Assembly: GCF_001021065.1 (NCBI RefSeq)
Contig: NZ_CP011546.1
Span: 992,001-1,056,000 of the forward strand
Direction: 5' to 3'
Source of the DNA: Corynebacterium uterequi
GTDB taxonomy: Bacteria; Actinomycetota; Actinomycetes; Mycobacteriales; Mycobacteriaceae
DNA: 64,000 nt
Below, piece by piece: positions 18,490 through 27,479 of this stretch. Both the position numbers and the translations under genes were made by a program. Below the pieces are notes generated by a model. That model worked only from the letters and a program-made list of their open reading frames with translations. It was not told the DNA's origin and made no database searches. Position 1 is the first letter of the stretch. Each line of letters starts with the position of its first letter.

Positions 18490-19365
18490 ATGAGCAGTTT
18501 TCTTCAGGCACTGGCAGACGGCACGCCCATCACCCTTGACGGCGGCCTCGGGACCCACCTCGCCGCTCGCGGAAACGACGTCACCGGCCAGCTGTGGTCA
18601 GCCGCCATCCTGCGCTCCAACCCGGACGAGGTCCGGGCAGCTCACGCGGATTTCTTCGCTGCTGGCGCTGACGTCGCAACGACGTGCTCGTATCAGGTGA
18701 CCTTCGACGCCGTGGGCGAGGAGGCCGAGGAGTTGTTGCGTCGCAGCGTCGCCCTCGCCGCGCAAGCGCGAACCCGGCCAGGCCAGTGGATCGCCGCCTC
18801 GATCGGGCCCTACGGCGCGGGACCAGGTGCGGGTACGGAGTACGACGGCGCCTACGGCCTCAGCGTCGCCGAGCTGGCCGCCTGGCACCGACGGCGCATC
18901 GAGGTCCTTTCCGACACGGAGGCCGACGTGCTCTGGGCCGAGACCGTGCCGAGCATTCTGGAAGTGCAGGCACTTGTCGCCGAGCTGGGCCGCGTGCCGA
19001 AGCCGGCGGTGCTCTCCGTCACGGTCGACAGCGCCGGGATGCGTGACGGCACTTCGTTAACGGATCTGGCGGAGGTGGTCTCGACAGCGTCGAACCTGGT
19101 GGCCGTGGGGGTCAATTGCAGCAGTGCGGAGGACGCTTTGGCGGCAGTACGTCAGTTGGACCGCGTGCTCGACCTGCCGCTGGCCGCCTACCCGAACAGC
19201 GGTGAAGTGTGGGACCACGAGGCGCGGTCGTGGCACCGAGCTGACGATGACGCCCGCGGGTTGCTGGAGTGCGCAGGGGAGCTGCGATCCGCTGGAGTGC
19301 GGCTGCTTGGCGGCTGCTGCCGGGTTACGCCTCGGGAGATCGCCGTCCTCGCCGGTCAATCGTGA
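18490..19365 (+). CDS. mmuM: Homocysteine S-methyltransferase
   Basis: MmuM transfers a methyl group from S-methylmethionine (or SAM) to homocysteine to form methionine. The 291-residue barrel has the N-terminal LDGGLGTHLAARG, SYQVTFDA, the first zinc Cys in VGVNCSS and the C-terminal zinc pair in LLGGCCRVTP, all in the expected positions. The ATG at 18490 gives the family length. The permease gene is convergent, and the two ends overlap by 41 nt, so uptake and use of S-methylmethionine are probably joined here as in E. coli mmuPM. Confidence 0.92.
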   Translation: MSSFLQALADGTPITLDGGLGTHLAARGNDVTGQLWSAAILRSNPDEVRAAHADFFAAGADVATTCSYQVTFDAVGEEAEELLRRSVALAAQARTRPGQWIAASIGPYGAGPGAGTEYDGAYGLSVAELAAWHRRRIEVLSDTEADVLWAETVPSILEVQALVAELGRVPKPAVLSVTVDSAGMRDGTSLTDLAEVVSTASNLVAVGVNCSSAEDALAAVRQLDRVLDLPLAAYPNSGEVWDHEARSWHRADDDARGLLECAGELRSAGVRLLGGCCRVTPREIAVLAGQS

Positions 19366-20716
19366 CGTAGTGCACGCCCCAGCACACCAGCACGAAGGGG
19401 ATACCGAAGTAAAGCGCGGCGACCTGGTTGGGATCGAAGGCGACGGCGACGAGCGAGAGGGAACACGCCACGAGGGCGACGATGGGCACCACCGGGTAGC
19501 CGGGGGTGGAGTAGCTCAACGTGGTGGGATCGATCGTGGCTCGCAGCCTCATCTGAGAGACGATAATGACCATCCACACAGCCACGACCGCGAAGCCAGC
19601 GATGGACACCAGCGCCAGATACACGGCTCCGGGGGAGACCACGCTGGACACGAGGGCGATGAGGCCGCCGGCCAGCGAGACCGAGAGCGCAAGCAGGGGC
19701 ACGCCCTGGGCAGTGGTACGACCGAAGGCGGCGGGCAGCTGCCCAGCCCGGGCCATCGAGTACATGAGCCGAGAGCAGGCGTAGAGGCCGCTATTGCCGG
19801 CCGAGAGCAGGGCGACGATGATGACCACCGCCATGATGTCGCCGGCGTAGGGGATGCCGACCAGGTCGAAAACGAGCACGAAGGGGCTGTTTTCGACGGA
19901 TTCGTCGCCACCAATTTCCTTCAGGCGGTCAAAGGGGATGAGTGCCGCGATGACGAAGATAGCGCCGACGAAGAACACCACCAGACGCAGTAGCGTCGCC
20001 TTGAGCGCTCGGGGAATGGTGGTGTGGGGATCGCGAGTCTCCCCAGCGGCGATGGCAATGAGCTCGGTGCCGGAGAACGCGTAGAACACCGCGAGGATGG
20101 TGATGAACACTCCGGAGGCGCCGGTGGGGAAGAGACCGTCGTCCGTGACAAAGTTACTCAGGCCGGTAGCCTCCCGAGGGCCGAGGCCGGCGATGGCCGC
20201 GAAGCCGACGACGATGAGCACAACGATGGCGGCGACCTTGATGAGAGACAGCCAGAACTCCGTTTCGCCGAAGCCGCGGACGCTCACCGCGTTAATGGCG
20301 AAGAGAACGCCGGCAAACACGAGGCAAAACACCCACACCTCGACGTCGGGGAACCAGCGCTGCATGAGCAGCCCGGAGGCGGTCAGCTCCGATCCGAGGG
20401 CGGCAACCCAGCACAGCCAGTACAGCCACGCAGTGGTGAAGCCGGCGGCCGGGCTGATGGCGCGGTAGGCGTAGACGTGGAAGCCGCCGGATTCGGGGTA
20501 TTGCACGGCCAGCTCCCCGAGGCACGCCATCACCATCCAGGCGATGAGCGCGCCGACGAGGTAGGCGATAACTGTGCCTAGGGGACCCGCTTGGGTGATC
20601 GTGTAACCGGAACTGATGAAGAGCCCGGAGCCGATCACGCCGCCGAGGGCGAGCATCACCAGGTGTCGCGCGCCGAGGCTACGGTGAACGTCGGTGTGGG
20701 AAGTATCGGAGGTCAT
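19325..20716 (-). CDS. APC-family amino-acid permease, probable S-methylmethionine permease
   Basis: This 463-residue protein has 12 predicted membrane segments and the amino-acid permease signature: N-terminal LALGGVIGSGLFISSG, ELAVQYPESGGFHVYAYRAISPAAGF, and AFSGTELIAIAAGETRDP in segment 6. The family includes proline, GABA and S-methylmethionine carriers. The substrate is inferred only from the neighbouring methyltransferase gene, with which its 3' end overlaps by 41 nt. Overlapping convergent mRNAs could form a duplex, so mutual interference is possible. Confidence 0.85.
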   Translation of the reverse strand: MTSDTSHTDVHRSLGARHLVMLALGGVIGSGLFISSGYTITQAGPLGTVIAYLVGALIAWMVMACLGELAVQYPESGGFHVYAYRAISPAAGFTTAWLYWLCWVAALGSELTASGLLMQRWFPDVEVWVFCLVFAGVLFAINAVSVRGFGETEFWLSLIKVAAIVVLIVVGFAAIAGLGPREATGLSNFVTDDGLFPTGASGVFITILAVFYAFSGTELIAIAAGETRDPHTTIPRALKATLLRLVVFFVGAIFVIAALIPFDRLKEIGGDESVENSPFVLVFDLVGIPYAGDIMAVVIIVALLSAGNSGLYACSRLMYSMARAGQLPAAFGRTTAQGVPLLALSVSLAGGLIALVSSVVSPGAVYLALVSIAGFAVVAVWMVIIVSQMRLRATIDPTTLSYSTPGYPVVPIVALVACSLSLVAVAFDPNQVAALYFGIPFVLVCWGVHYVTIDRRGRRSPEA

Positions 20717-20758
20717 GCCGAGATACTCTAGGCTATCTGTGCGCTCTCACCAGCTGAT

Positions 20759-20788
20759 TTGCGGCGCGGCGCGGTGTTGTTTTAATAT
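20759..20788 (+). promoter_or_regulatory. Promoter of the second tRNA-Glu
   Basis: TTGCGG (20759-20764) and TAATAT (20783-20788) are spaced by 18 nt, about 60 nt before the tRNA. It also lies just upstream of the divergent permease gene. Confidence 0.55.
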
Positions 20789-20849
20789 TCTTCGAGTCCG
20801 CAGCGAGAGCGAATACGGACAGTCTACAGATAAGCTGTAGGTGGTTCTT

Positions 20850-20922
20850 GCCCCGTTCGTCTAGCGGCCTAGGACGTCGGCCTCTCACGCCGGTAACACG
20901 GGTTCAAATCCCGTACGGGGTA
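20850..20922 (+). tRNA. tRNA-Glu (CTC), copy 2
   Basis: All 73 nt are identical to the gene at 18339-18411. The flanks differ immediately outside the gene, so this copy has its own promoter and terminator. Confidence 0.95.
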
Positions 20923-20930
20923 CAAAGTAT

Positions 20931-20970
20931 AAACGCCCGCTTCCTCCGAAATAGAGGGAGTGGGCGTTTC
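20931..20970 (+). terminator. Terminator after tRNA-Glu copy 2
   Basis: AAACGCCC(G)CTTCCTC pairs with GAGGGAG(T)GGGCGTTT with small irregularities and is followed by CTCT. It lies 8 nt after the tRNA. Confidence 0.8.
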
Positions 20971-21361
20971 TCTACCCCATACCAGTCTTCTCTTGTGGGG
21001 TGTCGTCCTGCGCTTTTGCGGGATTCGAGGGGAAGACCAGTGGTCGCTTACGGCAGTCACTTTTCTGGGAAAAGATCGGCGTATAGGCTCGGTGTTAACG
21101 AAAGAAATGATGCAAAGCCTGATCATTTCGGACGTTGTTACAAGAACTTGATAAAGCCTACCGCGTCTAGGGCCTAGGCCGGGTGCCATAGCGGCACTGC
21201 CGCAATCCTCGACGCGGTCTCGAAGACCGTGGCCGTCGCGTCGGATATCGCCCTCGGGCTCCACTGTGAAACCGCGGACGTTATTACGGGTGAGCACTAA
21301 CCCGGATAACGATACGTTCGCCGATTGTCCGGATGGACAGCCGACGTGACGGTCTCTGGCT
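20971..21361. other. Gene-free stretch before ltbR terminator
   Basis: About 390 nt contain no convincing gene. Short frames here lack family features and ribosome sites. There is a GTCTAGGGCCTAGGCC partial palindrome near 21167-21182 and nothing else I can name. It may be a degraded gene or regulatory DNA. Confidence 0.4.
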
Positions 21362-21398
21362 CTAAGCCCCGGCCGGCGCCTGCCCGGCCGGGGCTTAG
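21362..21398 (-). terminator. Terminator after ltbR
   Basis: CTAAGCCCCGGCCGG (21362-21376) pairs perfectly with CCGGCCGGGGCTTAG (21384-21398) across CGCCTGC. It lies 25 nt beyond the ltbR stop on the minus strand. Confidence 0.85.
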
Positions 21399-21423
21399 GT
21401 GGTTCCTGGGGTGGCGACGACGC

Positions 21424-22122
21424 CTAGATAATGCTCGAAAGGTGGGCGGCGGCGTCGAGAAGTCGGTTGCCCCAACGCCCGATGGGGCTGGGGCGCAGCC
21501 GATCGGCCGGCCCGGAGATGGACAGGACGGCGACGACCGCTCCGGTGGAATCGCGAACCGGGGCGGAGAGACTGGCGAGTCCGGGTTCGCGTTCCGCGAC
21601 CGACTCGGCAATATCGTTGCGGCGAACCTCCTCGATGTCTTCGGCGGTGAAGGCGGCGCGGGTGAGGATGTCGTCGACGATGTCGTCTTCGGTGAAAGCG
21701 AGGACAACCTTGGCCGCCGATCCGTGGGTGAGTGGGAGGCGGGATCCGACGGGCACGGTATTGCGCAACCCGGTGGGTGGCTCCGCGGCGGCTACGCAGG
21801 TGCGCGACTGGCCGGTCTGTTGGTATAGCTGGACGGATTCGCCGGTGATCTCTACGAGTTCCTGCATGGTCGGTTTGGCGGCGTCGATGAGCGAGCTGCC
21901 GAGGATGCCGAAGCCAGTGCCGAGCTGCCACCACCCTTCCGGGGTGCGGGAGAGGAGCTCGTGAACTTCCAGGGCGCTGGCCAGCCGGTGGACGGTGGCC
22001 CGGGGAAGGTCGGTGGCGTCGCAGAGCTGGGCGAGGCTCAGCGGTCCTTGGGCGCAGGCGTGCATAATGGCGACGGCCCGGTCGAGAACCTTAATCCCGG
22101 ATTCTGCGCTATACTGTCTCAT
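21424..22122 (-). CDS. ltbR: IclR-type regulator of leucine genes
   Basis: This 232-residue IclR family protein has an N-terminal winged helix ([45 protein letters not shown]) and a C-terminal effector domain ([46 protein letters not shown]). In C. glutamicum LtbR sits divergently to leuCD and represses leuCD, leuB and trp genes; the arrangement here is the same. The ATG at 22122 matches the conserved MRQ start of relatives. A TATGAT -10 box ends 7 nt before it, suggesting a leaderless mRNA; upstream in-frame starts exist at 22134 and 22149. A perfect palindrome just upstream of the -10 suggests autoregulation. Confidence 0.93.
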   Translation of the reverse strand: MRQYSAESGIKVLDRAVAIMHACAQGPLSLAQLCDATDLPRATVHRLASALEVHELLSRTPEGWWQLGTGFGILGSSLIDAAKPTMQELVEITGESVQLYQQTGQSRTCVAAAEPPTGLRNTVPVGSRLPLTHGSAAKVVLAFTEDDIVDDILTRAAFTAEDIEEVRRNDIAESVAEREPGLASLSAPVRDSTGAVVAVLSISGPADRLRPSPIGRWGNRLLDAAAHLSSII

Positions 22123-22136
22123 ACTGCGGATCATAT

Positions 22137-22155
22137 CATCCCAACGCATGGGATG
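22137..22155. promoter_or_regulatory. Palindrome between ltbR and leuC, probable LtbR operator
   Basis: CATCCCA (22137-22143) and TGGGATG (22149-22155) are perfect arms around ACGCA. The site is 1 nt upstream of the TATGAT -10 of ltbR (22130-22135, minus strand) and 51 nt before the leuC ATG, where it could control both directions. Assignment to LtbR is inferred from position. Confidence 0.5.
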
Positions 22156-22206
22156 GAGGTCCGGGCGTACACGCCATTAGACCAAGACCAGAACAGGGAA
22201 ACGAAC

Positions 22207-23634
22207 ATGACGACTGAGAAGACCAGGCTCACGCTCGCCGAAAAGGTGTGGCGTGACCATGTCATCGCCGCCGGAGAGAACGGGCAACCCGATCTCATCT
22301 ATATCGACTTCCAGCTCCTGCACGAGGTTACCAGCCCCCAGGCCTTCGACGGCCTCCGGCTGGCCGGACGCAGCATGCGTCGTCCCGACCTGCACCTGGC
22401 CACCGAAGACCACAACGTTCCCACCGAAGGCATCGCCACCGGATCGTTGCTGGAGATCAAGGAGCAGACTTCTCGCACCCAGGTTGAAACCCTGCGTAAG
22501 AACTGCGCCGAATTCGGTGTTCGCCTGCACTCCATGGGCGACGAACAACAGGGCATCGTCCACCAGGTAGGCCCGCAGCTCGGCATCACCCAGCCGGGCA
22601 TGACCATTGTTTGCGGCGACTCACACACCTCCACCCACGGCGCGTTTGGCGCCATGGCGTTCGGCATCGGCACCTCCGAGGTGGAGCACGTCATGGCCAC
22701 CCAGACGCTGTCGCTCAAACCCTTCAAGACCATGGCCGTCGAGATCACCGGCACGCTGCGTGAGGACGTCACAGCCAAGGACATCATCCTCGCGGTCATC
22801 GCCAAGATCGGCACCGGAGGTGGGCAGGGCCACGTCATCGAGTATCGAGGCGAGGCGATCGAGAAGCTGTCGATGGATGCCCGCATGACCATCTGCAACA
22901 TGTCCATCGAGGCCGGCGCCCGCGCCGGGATGATCGCGCCGGACCAGACTACGTTCGACTACATCGCCGGCCGGGAGTTCGCCCCCAAGGGCGCGGACTT
23001 CGACGCCGCGGTGGCCTATTGGAAGACGCTGCCCACGGACGAAGGCGCCGAATTCGACACCGTCGTCACCCTCGACGCCGACGAGCTCACCCCCTTCGTC
23101 ACCTGGGGAACTAATCCGGGGCAGGGCGTCGCCCTCGGCGCGACCGTGCCGGACCCGGAATCCTTCGGAGATGAATCCGCGAAGGCAGCCGCCGAGAAGG
23201 CCCTGGCCTACATGGACCTCACACCGGGCACCCCCATGCGTGACATCGCCATTGACACCGTCTTCCTCGGCTCCTGTACCAACGCACGCATCGAGGACCT
23301 GCGCGCCGCGGCTGAAGTAGTCAAGGGCCGCAGTATCGCCGAGGGCACCCGCATGCTCGTGGTCCCCAGTTCGACGATGGTCAAGCAGCAGGCCGAGCGG
23401 GAAGGTCTGGACAAGATCTTCACCGACTTCGGAGCGCAGTGGCGCACCGCCGGCTGCTCCATGTGCCTGGGCATGAACCCCGACCAACTTGCGCCGGGGG
23501 AGCGCTCTGCGTCGACGTCGAACCGTAACTTCGAAGGCCGGCAGGGCCCTGGCGGGCGCACCCACCTGGTCAGCCCGCTGGTGGCTGCCGCCACCGCCGT
23601 CGCTGGTCATCTCGCCGCCCCGCAGGACCTCTAG
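22207..23634 (+). CDS. leuC: 3-isopropylmalate dehydratase large subunit
   Basis: LeuC carries the 4Fe-4S cluster of isopropylmalate isomerase, which converts 2- to 3-isopropylmalate in leucine synthesis. The 475-residue protein shows the cluster cysteines in GSCTN and [10 protein letters not shown], with [15 protein letters not shown] and the N-terminal EKVWRDHV. The ATG at 22207 follows AACAGGGAAACGAAC; the open frame reaches far upstream, but that part crosses ltbR. leuD follows after 18 nt. Confidence 0.97.
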   Translation: MTTEKTRLTLAEKVWRDHVIAAGENGQPDLIYIDFQLLHEVTSPQAFDGLRLAGRSMRRPDLHLATEDHNVPTEGIATGSLLEIKEQTSRTQVETLRKNCAEFGVRLHSMGDEQQGIVHQVGPQLGITQPGMTIVCGDSHTSTHGAFGAMAFGIGTSEVEHVMATQTLSLKPFKTMAVEITGTLREDVTAKDIILAVIAKIGTGGGQGHVIEYRGEAIEKLSMDARMTICNMSIEAGARAGMIAPDQTTFDYIAGREFAPKGADFDAAVAYWKTLPTDEGAEFDTVVTLDADELTPFVTWGTNPGQGVALGATVPDPESFGDESAKAAAEKALAYMDLTPGTPMRDIAIDTVFLGSCTNARIEDLRAAAEVVKGRSIAEGTRMLVVPSSTMVKQQAEREGLDKIFTDFGAQWRTAGCSMCLGMNPDQLAPGERSASTSNRNFEGRQGPGGRTHLVSPLVAAATAVAGHLAAPQDL

Positions 23635-23652
23635 GAAGTAGGAAACACAACC

Positions 23653-24243
23653 ATGGAGAAATTCACCACCCACACCGGCGTCGGCGTCCCGCTGCGGGCC
23701 TCGAATGTCGACACTGACCAGATCATCCCCGCGGTGTTCCTCAAGCGCGTCTCCCGGACCGGCTTCGATGACGGCCTCTTCGCCAACTGGCGCCGAAGCG
23801 AATCCTTCGTCCTCAATCAGGACGCGTTCAAGGACGGATCCGTGCTCTTCGCCGGGCCGGACTTCGGAACCGGGTCCTCCCGCGAGCACGCCGTGTGGGC
23901 CCTCATGGACTACGGATTCAAGGTGGTCCTGTCTCCCCGGTTCGCGGATATTTTCCGCGGCAACGCCGGCAAGGCAGGGCTGGTGGCCGGGATCCTGCCC
24001 GAGTCCGACGTCGAGCTCATCTGGAAGCAGCTGGAGGCCAACCCCGGTATGGCCGTCACCGTGTCCCTGGCGGATAAGACGGTCCAGGTCGGTGAGAGCC
24101 TCTACCGCTTTGAGATTGACGACTACACCCAGTGGCGGCTCATGGAGGGCCTCGACGACATCGGTCTGACCCTGCGCAAGGACGCCGACATCGCCGCCTT
24201 TGAGCAGGCACGGCCCACGTTCAAGCCGGCCGTGAAGCGCTAG
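23653..24243 (+). CDS. leuD: 3-isopropylmalate dehydratase small subunit
   Basis: LeuD is the swivel-domain subunit that pairs with LeuC. The 196 residues include [25 protein letters not shown], the [17 protein letters not shown] loop that meets the cluster domain, and [15 protein letters not shown]. The length fits bacterial LeuD. It ends 7 nt before the convergent mutT1 gene. Confidence 0.97.
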   Translation: MEKFTTHTGVGVPLRASNVDTDQIIPAVFLKRVSRTGFDDGLFANWRRSESFVLNQDAFKDGSVLFAGPDFGTGSSREHAVWALMDYGFKVVLSPRFADIFRGNAGKAGLVAGILPESDVELIWKQLEANPGMAVTVSLADKTVQVGESLYRFEIDDYTQWRLMEGLDDIGLTLRKDADIAAFEQARPTFKPAVKR

Positions 24244-24250
24244 CTTCCTG

Positions 24251-25261
24251 CTAGACCACCGGTAGCGGCGACGCGAGATAATCCGCGCCGGTGAGCTGCT
24301 CGTTGTTGAACGACAGCACCCACACGCTGGCCTTCTTCGCGGTGATCTCATCGATGGGCAGCCGGCCGTTCTCGGACAGCCAGGCGATCATCCCGGGAAT
24401 GGTGTCTCCTTGGGAGCAGATCACGGACACGCCGCCCTCCGCGACGACGTCGGTGAAGGCCTGCTTGGCGGCGTCGGTGTCCTCCAACCAGGACTCGTCG
24501 CCGAAGTCGGCGTCGACGGTCACCGTCATCCCCAGCTCGTCGGCGAGCGGGGCGAGGGTGGTCTGGCATCGGTCAGGCAGCGCGGAGTACAACCGCTGCG
24601 GCTTGAACGCCTCCAGCAGAGGCACGAGCATCTCTGCCTGGCGGCGGCCCTTCTTGTCCAGCGGGCGCAGATTATCGTCTCCGGTGAAGGAACCCCGCTC
24701 GTGCGCCCGGGCGTGCCGAACGTAGAGGACCCGGGAGGTGGCCGGCAGTCGGAATCGCTTCTCCGCCTTGCGCAGCACCTGCCGATCCACCTCGTAGCTG
24801 AGCAACTCCACGGCCTCGTCGATGGGTAGCCAGCGCAGCTCGTCGACCTCGTCGTTGGGGGTAAACGTGCCGCCGAGCACCCGGCCGGTCCAGTAGTACA
24901 CGACCTTCGTGCGGTCGCCGACGGGGTACATCACCTTGCCGAGCAGCTTGCCGAGGACAACCTCGTACCCGGTCTCCTCGGAGATTTCGCGGATCGCGGT
25001 GGACACGATGGACTCGGCCGGGTCCACCTTGCCCTTGGCGAGCGACCAGTCGTCGTAGTGAGGACGGTGGATAACGCCGACCTCGACGGTGGAAAGATCC
25101 GCAAGATCACCGCGCCACAGCACCGCTCCCGCGGCGAGGGTGGGTCGACGCACCCCGTCTGCCGGGTCGCGTGGAATCTTCTGGAGCCTGCCCGTCATTG
25201 CCAACGTGTTGCCTCGATCCTTGTCCACCTCGTGCGGCGTGCGGGACTTCTTCTTGGCCAT
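24251..25261 (-). CDS. mutT1: MutT1-type Nudix hydrolase with C-terminal histidine phosphatase domain
   Basis: This 336-residue two-domain protein has an N-terminal Nudix domain with a complete Nudix box (G, then [10 protein letters not shown]; about residues 76-98) and a C-terminal histidine phosphatase-like domain starting at [13 protein letters not shown]. The same fusion and neighbourhood occur for mycobacterial MutT1, which removes 8-oxo-dGTP/8-oxo-GTP and diadenosine polyphosphates. Sanitation of oxidised nucleotides is therefore the best call. The phosphatase domain keeps the RH of RHG. Confidence 0.9.
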   Translation of the reverse strand: MAKKKSRTPHEVDKDRGNTLAMTGRLQKIPRDPADGVRRPTLAAGAVLWRGDLADLSTVEVGVIHRPHYDDWSLAKGKVDPAESIVSTAIREISEETGYEVVLGKLLGKVMYPVGDRTKVVYYWTGRVLGGTFTPNDEVDELRWLPIDEAVELLSYEVDRQVLRKAEKRFRLPATSRVLYVRHARAHERGSFTGDDNLRPLDKKGRRQAEMLVPLLEAFKPQRLYSALPDRCQTTLAPLADELGMTVTVDADFGDESWLEDTDAAKQAFTDVVAEGGVSVICSQGDTIPGMIAWLSENGRLPIDEITAKKASVWVLSFNNEQLTGADYLASPLPVV

Positions 25262-25291
25262 GGCGCTCCTTGTGCGAACTGCTCGACGGTT

Positions 25292-25313
25292 TCGTTCGGG
25301 TTATCTCGAACGA
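25292..25313. promoter_or_regulatory. Inverted repeat between mutT1 and gpsA
   Basis: TCGTTCG (25292-25298) and CGAACGA (25307-25313) form perfect 7-bp arms with an 8-nt spacer in the divergent region. Orientation and spacing differ from the TCGAAC-N4-GTTCGA LexA box, so it is probably another operator. Confidence 0.4.
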
Positions 25314-25378
25314 TACCGGCTGTCACTACACTGATCGTCGAACACTCCGGTGAAGACGCGAAAGGTTGGTCGCTAGAG

Positions 25379-26377
25379 ATGGTGAACGTAGCAGTGATGG
25401 GCGCGGGCTCGTGGGGGACCACCTTGGCTAAGGTATTCGCCGACGCCGGCAATTCGGTGAGCCTGTGGGCCCGGCGCGACGACCTCGCCGACACCATCAC
25501 CCACACCCATGAAAACCCCCGCTACTTGCCCGGGATCGCGCTGCCGGCGGCGTTGCGGGCATCCACGGACACTGCGGCGGTGCTAGGCGACGCGGACATC
25601 GTCGTCCTGGCGGTGCCGAGCCAGACCGTGCGCGACAATCTTGCCTCGTGGCGGTCGCAGATTCCCGCCGAGGCCACCATCGTTTCCATCGCCAAGGGTG
25701 TGGAAAAGGCCACCCTGCTCCGCATGAGCCAGGTCATCGAGGAGGTCACCGGTGTGGGCGCTGAACGCATCGTCGTCCTCTCGGGCCCGAACCTCGCGCG
25801 GGAGATCGCCGCGGAGCAGCCGGCCGCCACCGTCATGGCCTGCGTGGACGTCGAGCGCGCGCGGTGCGTGCAGCACGCGGCCGCTACCTCCTATTTGCGG
25901 CCGTACACGAACACCGACGTCGTGGGCGTCGAACTTGGCGGAGCGTGCAAGAACGTCATCGCCCTCGCCTGCGGCATGGCCTCCGGCATGGGATTGGGCG
26001 ATAACACCCTGGCTAGCGTCATTACCCGAGGCCTGGCGGAGATAACCCGGCTTGGGGTGGCACTGGGCGCGGACCCGCGCACTTTTGCCGGTCTCGCCGG
26101 CTTGGGTGATCTGGTGGCGACGTGCATGTCCCCGCTCTCGCGTAATCGGAGCTTTGGTGCTCGCCTCGGCGCCGGCGCGAGCCTTAAGGAGGCGGCTCAG
26201 GCCACGAACGGGCAGGTGGCGGAGGGCGTGATCTCGTCGAAGTCGATCGCCCTGCTCGCCGCGGAACACGGCGTGGATATGCCGATCACTCGCGAGGTGG
26301 TGGCCGTGTGTCATGAGGGCGTCGGCGTCGACGAAGCTATCGCCCGGCTCATGGGGCGCACCAAAAAAGCGGAGTAG
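25379..26377 (+). CDS. gpsA: Glycerol-3-phosphate dehydrogenase [NAD(P)+]
   Basis: GpsA reduces dihydroxyacetone phosphate to sn-glycerol-3-phosphate for phospholipid synthesis. The 332 residues contain the Rossmann motif [44 protein letters not shown], the catalytic Lys in [14 protein letters not shown], and [13 protein letters not shown]. The ATG at 25379 gives the C. glutamicum length; GTG at 25382 is an alternative. ddl follows 20 nt downstream, probably in the same transcript. Confidence 0.96.
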   Translation: MVNVAVMGAGSWGTTLAKVFADAGNSVSLWARRDDLADTITHTHENPRYLPGIALPAALRASTDTAAVLGDADIVVLAVPSQTVRDNLASWRSQIPAEATIVSIAKGVEKATLLRMSQVIEEVTGVGAERIVVLSGPNLAREIAAEQPAATVMACVDVERARCVQHAAATSYLRPYTNTDVVGVELGGACKNVIALACGMASGMGLGDNTLASVITRGLAEITRLGVALGADPRTFAGLAGLGDLVATCMSPLSRNRSFGARLGAGASLKEAAQATNGQVAEGVISSKSIALLAAEHGVDMPITREVVAVCHEGVGVDEAIARLMGRTKKAE

Positions 26378-26396
26378 CCCGGGTAGCATAACGATC

Positions 26397-27479
26397 GTGA
26401 CTAATTCGACGAACTCCGACCGCATTCGCGTCGCCGTCATCTACGGCGGGCGCAGCTCAGAGCACTCCATTTCGTGCATTTCCGCCGGCGCCGTCATCGG
26501 CCACCTTGACCCGCAACGCTACGAGGTGATTCCCGTGGGCATCACCCGCGAGGGCGCGTGGACCGTCGGCGAAGCCGACCCGGCCGTCACCGACAGTGCC
26601 GATGGCCTACCCGAAGTGGGCCTTAAGGAGGAGGTTGCGCTGTCGCTCAACCCCGCTCGGCGCGGCGAGTTCATCCGCGTCGCCTCCGGCGAACCCTACG
26701 CCGTAGCCGACGTCATCCTGCCGATCCTTCATGGTCCCTTCGGTGAGGACGGCACCATTCAGGGGCTCTTCGAGATCGCGGGGGTGCCCTACGTCGGCCC
26801 CGGCGTGTTGGCTTCCGCCGTGGGCATGGATAAGGAGTACACGAAGAAGCTGGCCTCCGCCGCGGGCCTGCGCGTCGCGCCGGAGGCGGTGCTTGCCGAA
26901 GGCGACGAATTCAGCCAGGACGAGCGCGACCGCCTCGGTCTGCCGCTGTTCGTCAAGCCGGCCAATGGTGGGTCCTCGATCGGCATCTCCAAGGTGGAGC
27001 GCGCGGAGGACATCGACGAGGCCATTGCGGAGGCTCGTAAGTATGACACCAAGGTCATCGTCGAGTCCATGATCCACGGCGTCGAGGTTGAGGTGGGCGT
27101 GCTGCAGTTCCCCGATGGGCGGCTGCTGGCCAGCCCGCCGGCACAGCTCAACGGCACCGAGGACTCCGACGAGGGCTTCTACGGCTTCGAAACCAAATAC
27201 CTTGAGGACGTGGTGTCCGCCACGATCCCTGCCGACCTGCCGGCAGACACGATCAAGGACCTGCAGGAGATGGCGGTGCGCACCTTCAAGGCCATGGACT
27301 GTAAGGGGTTGGCGCGGGTGGACTTCTTCGTTGCCGCCGACGGCCCGGTCCTTAACGAGATCAACACCATGCCCGGGTTCACCCCGATCTCGATGTACCC
27401 GCAGGTGTTCAATGCGGCTGGTATCGCCTACGCGGAACTGCTCGATACTCTCATCCACACCGCGCTGGCGCGCGGTTAG
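26397..27479 (+). CDS. ddl: D-alanine-D-alanine ligase
   Basis: Ddl makes the D-Ala-D-Ala dipeptide of peptidoglycan from two D-alanines and ATP. The 360-residue ATP-grasp protein shows VIYGGRSSEHSISCISA, LHGPFGEDGTIQGL, the serine loop KPANGGSSIGI, and metal-binding VLNEINTMPGFTPISMYP. GTG at 26397 gives the family length; ATG-started reading from further upstream would overlap gpsA. The last 4 nt overlap the convergent DUF3515 gene. Confidence 0.97.
   Translation: MTNSTNSDRIRVAVIYGGRSSEHSISCISAGAVIGHLDPQRYEVIPVGITREGAWTVGEADPAVTDSADGLPEVGLKEEVALSLNPARRGEFIRVASGEPYAVADVILPILHGPFGEDGTIQGLFEIAGVPYVGPGVLASAVGMDKEYTKKLASAAGLRVAPEAVLAEGDEFSQDERDRLGLPLFVKPANGGSSIGISKVERAEDIDEAIAEARKYDTKVIVESMIHGVEVEVGVLQFPDGRLLASPPAQLNGTEDSDEGFYGFETKYLEDVVSATIPADLPADTIKDLQEMAVRTFKAMDCKGLARVDFFVAADGPVLNEINTMPGFTPISMYPQVFNAAGIAYAELLDTLIHTALARG

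Noticed and set aside
20848..21177. Possible small gene starting at the second tRNA-Glu
   Set aside because: It starts within 2 nt of the tRNA gene, runs through the tRNA and its terminator, and has no homologue-like features.
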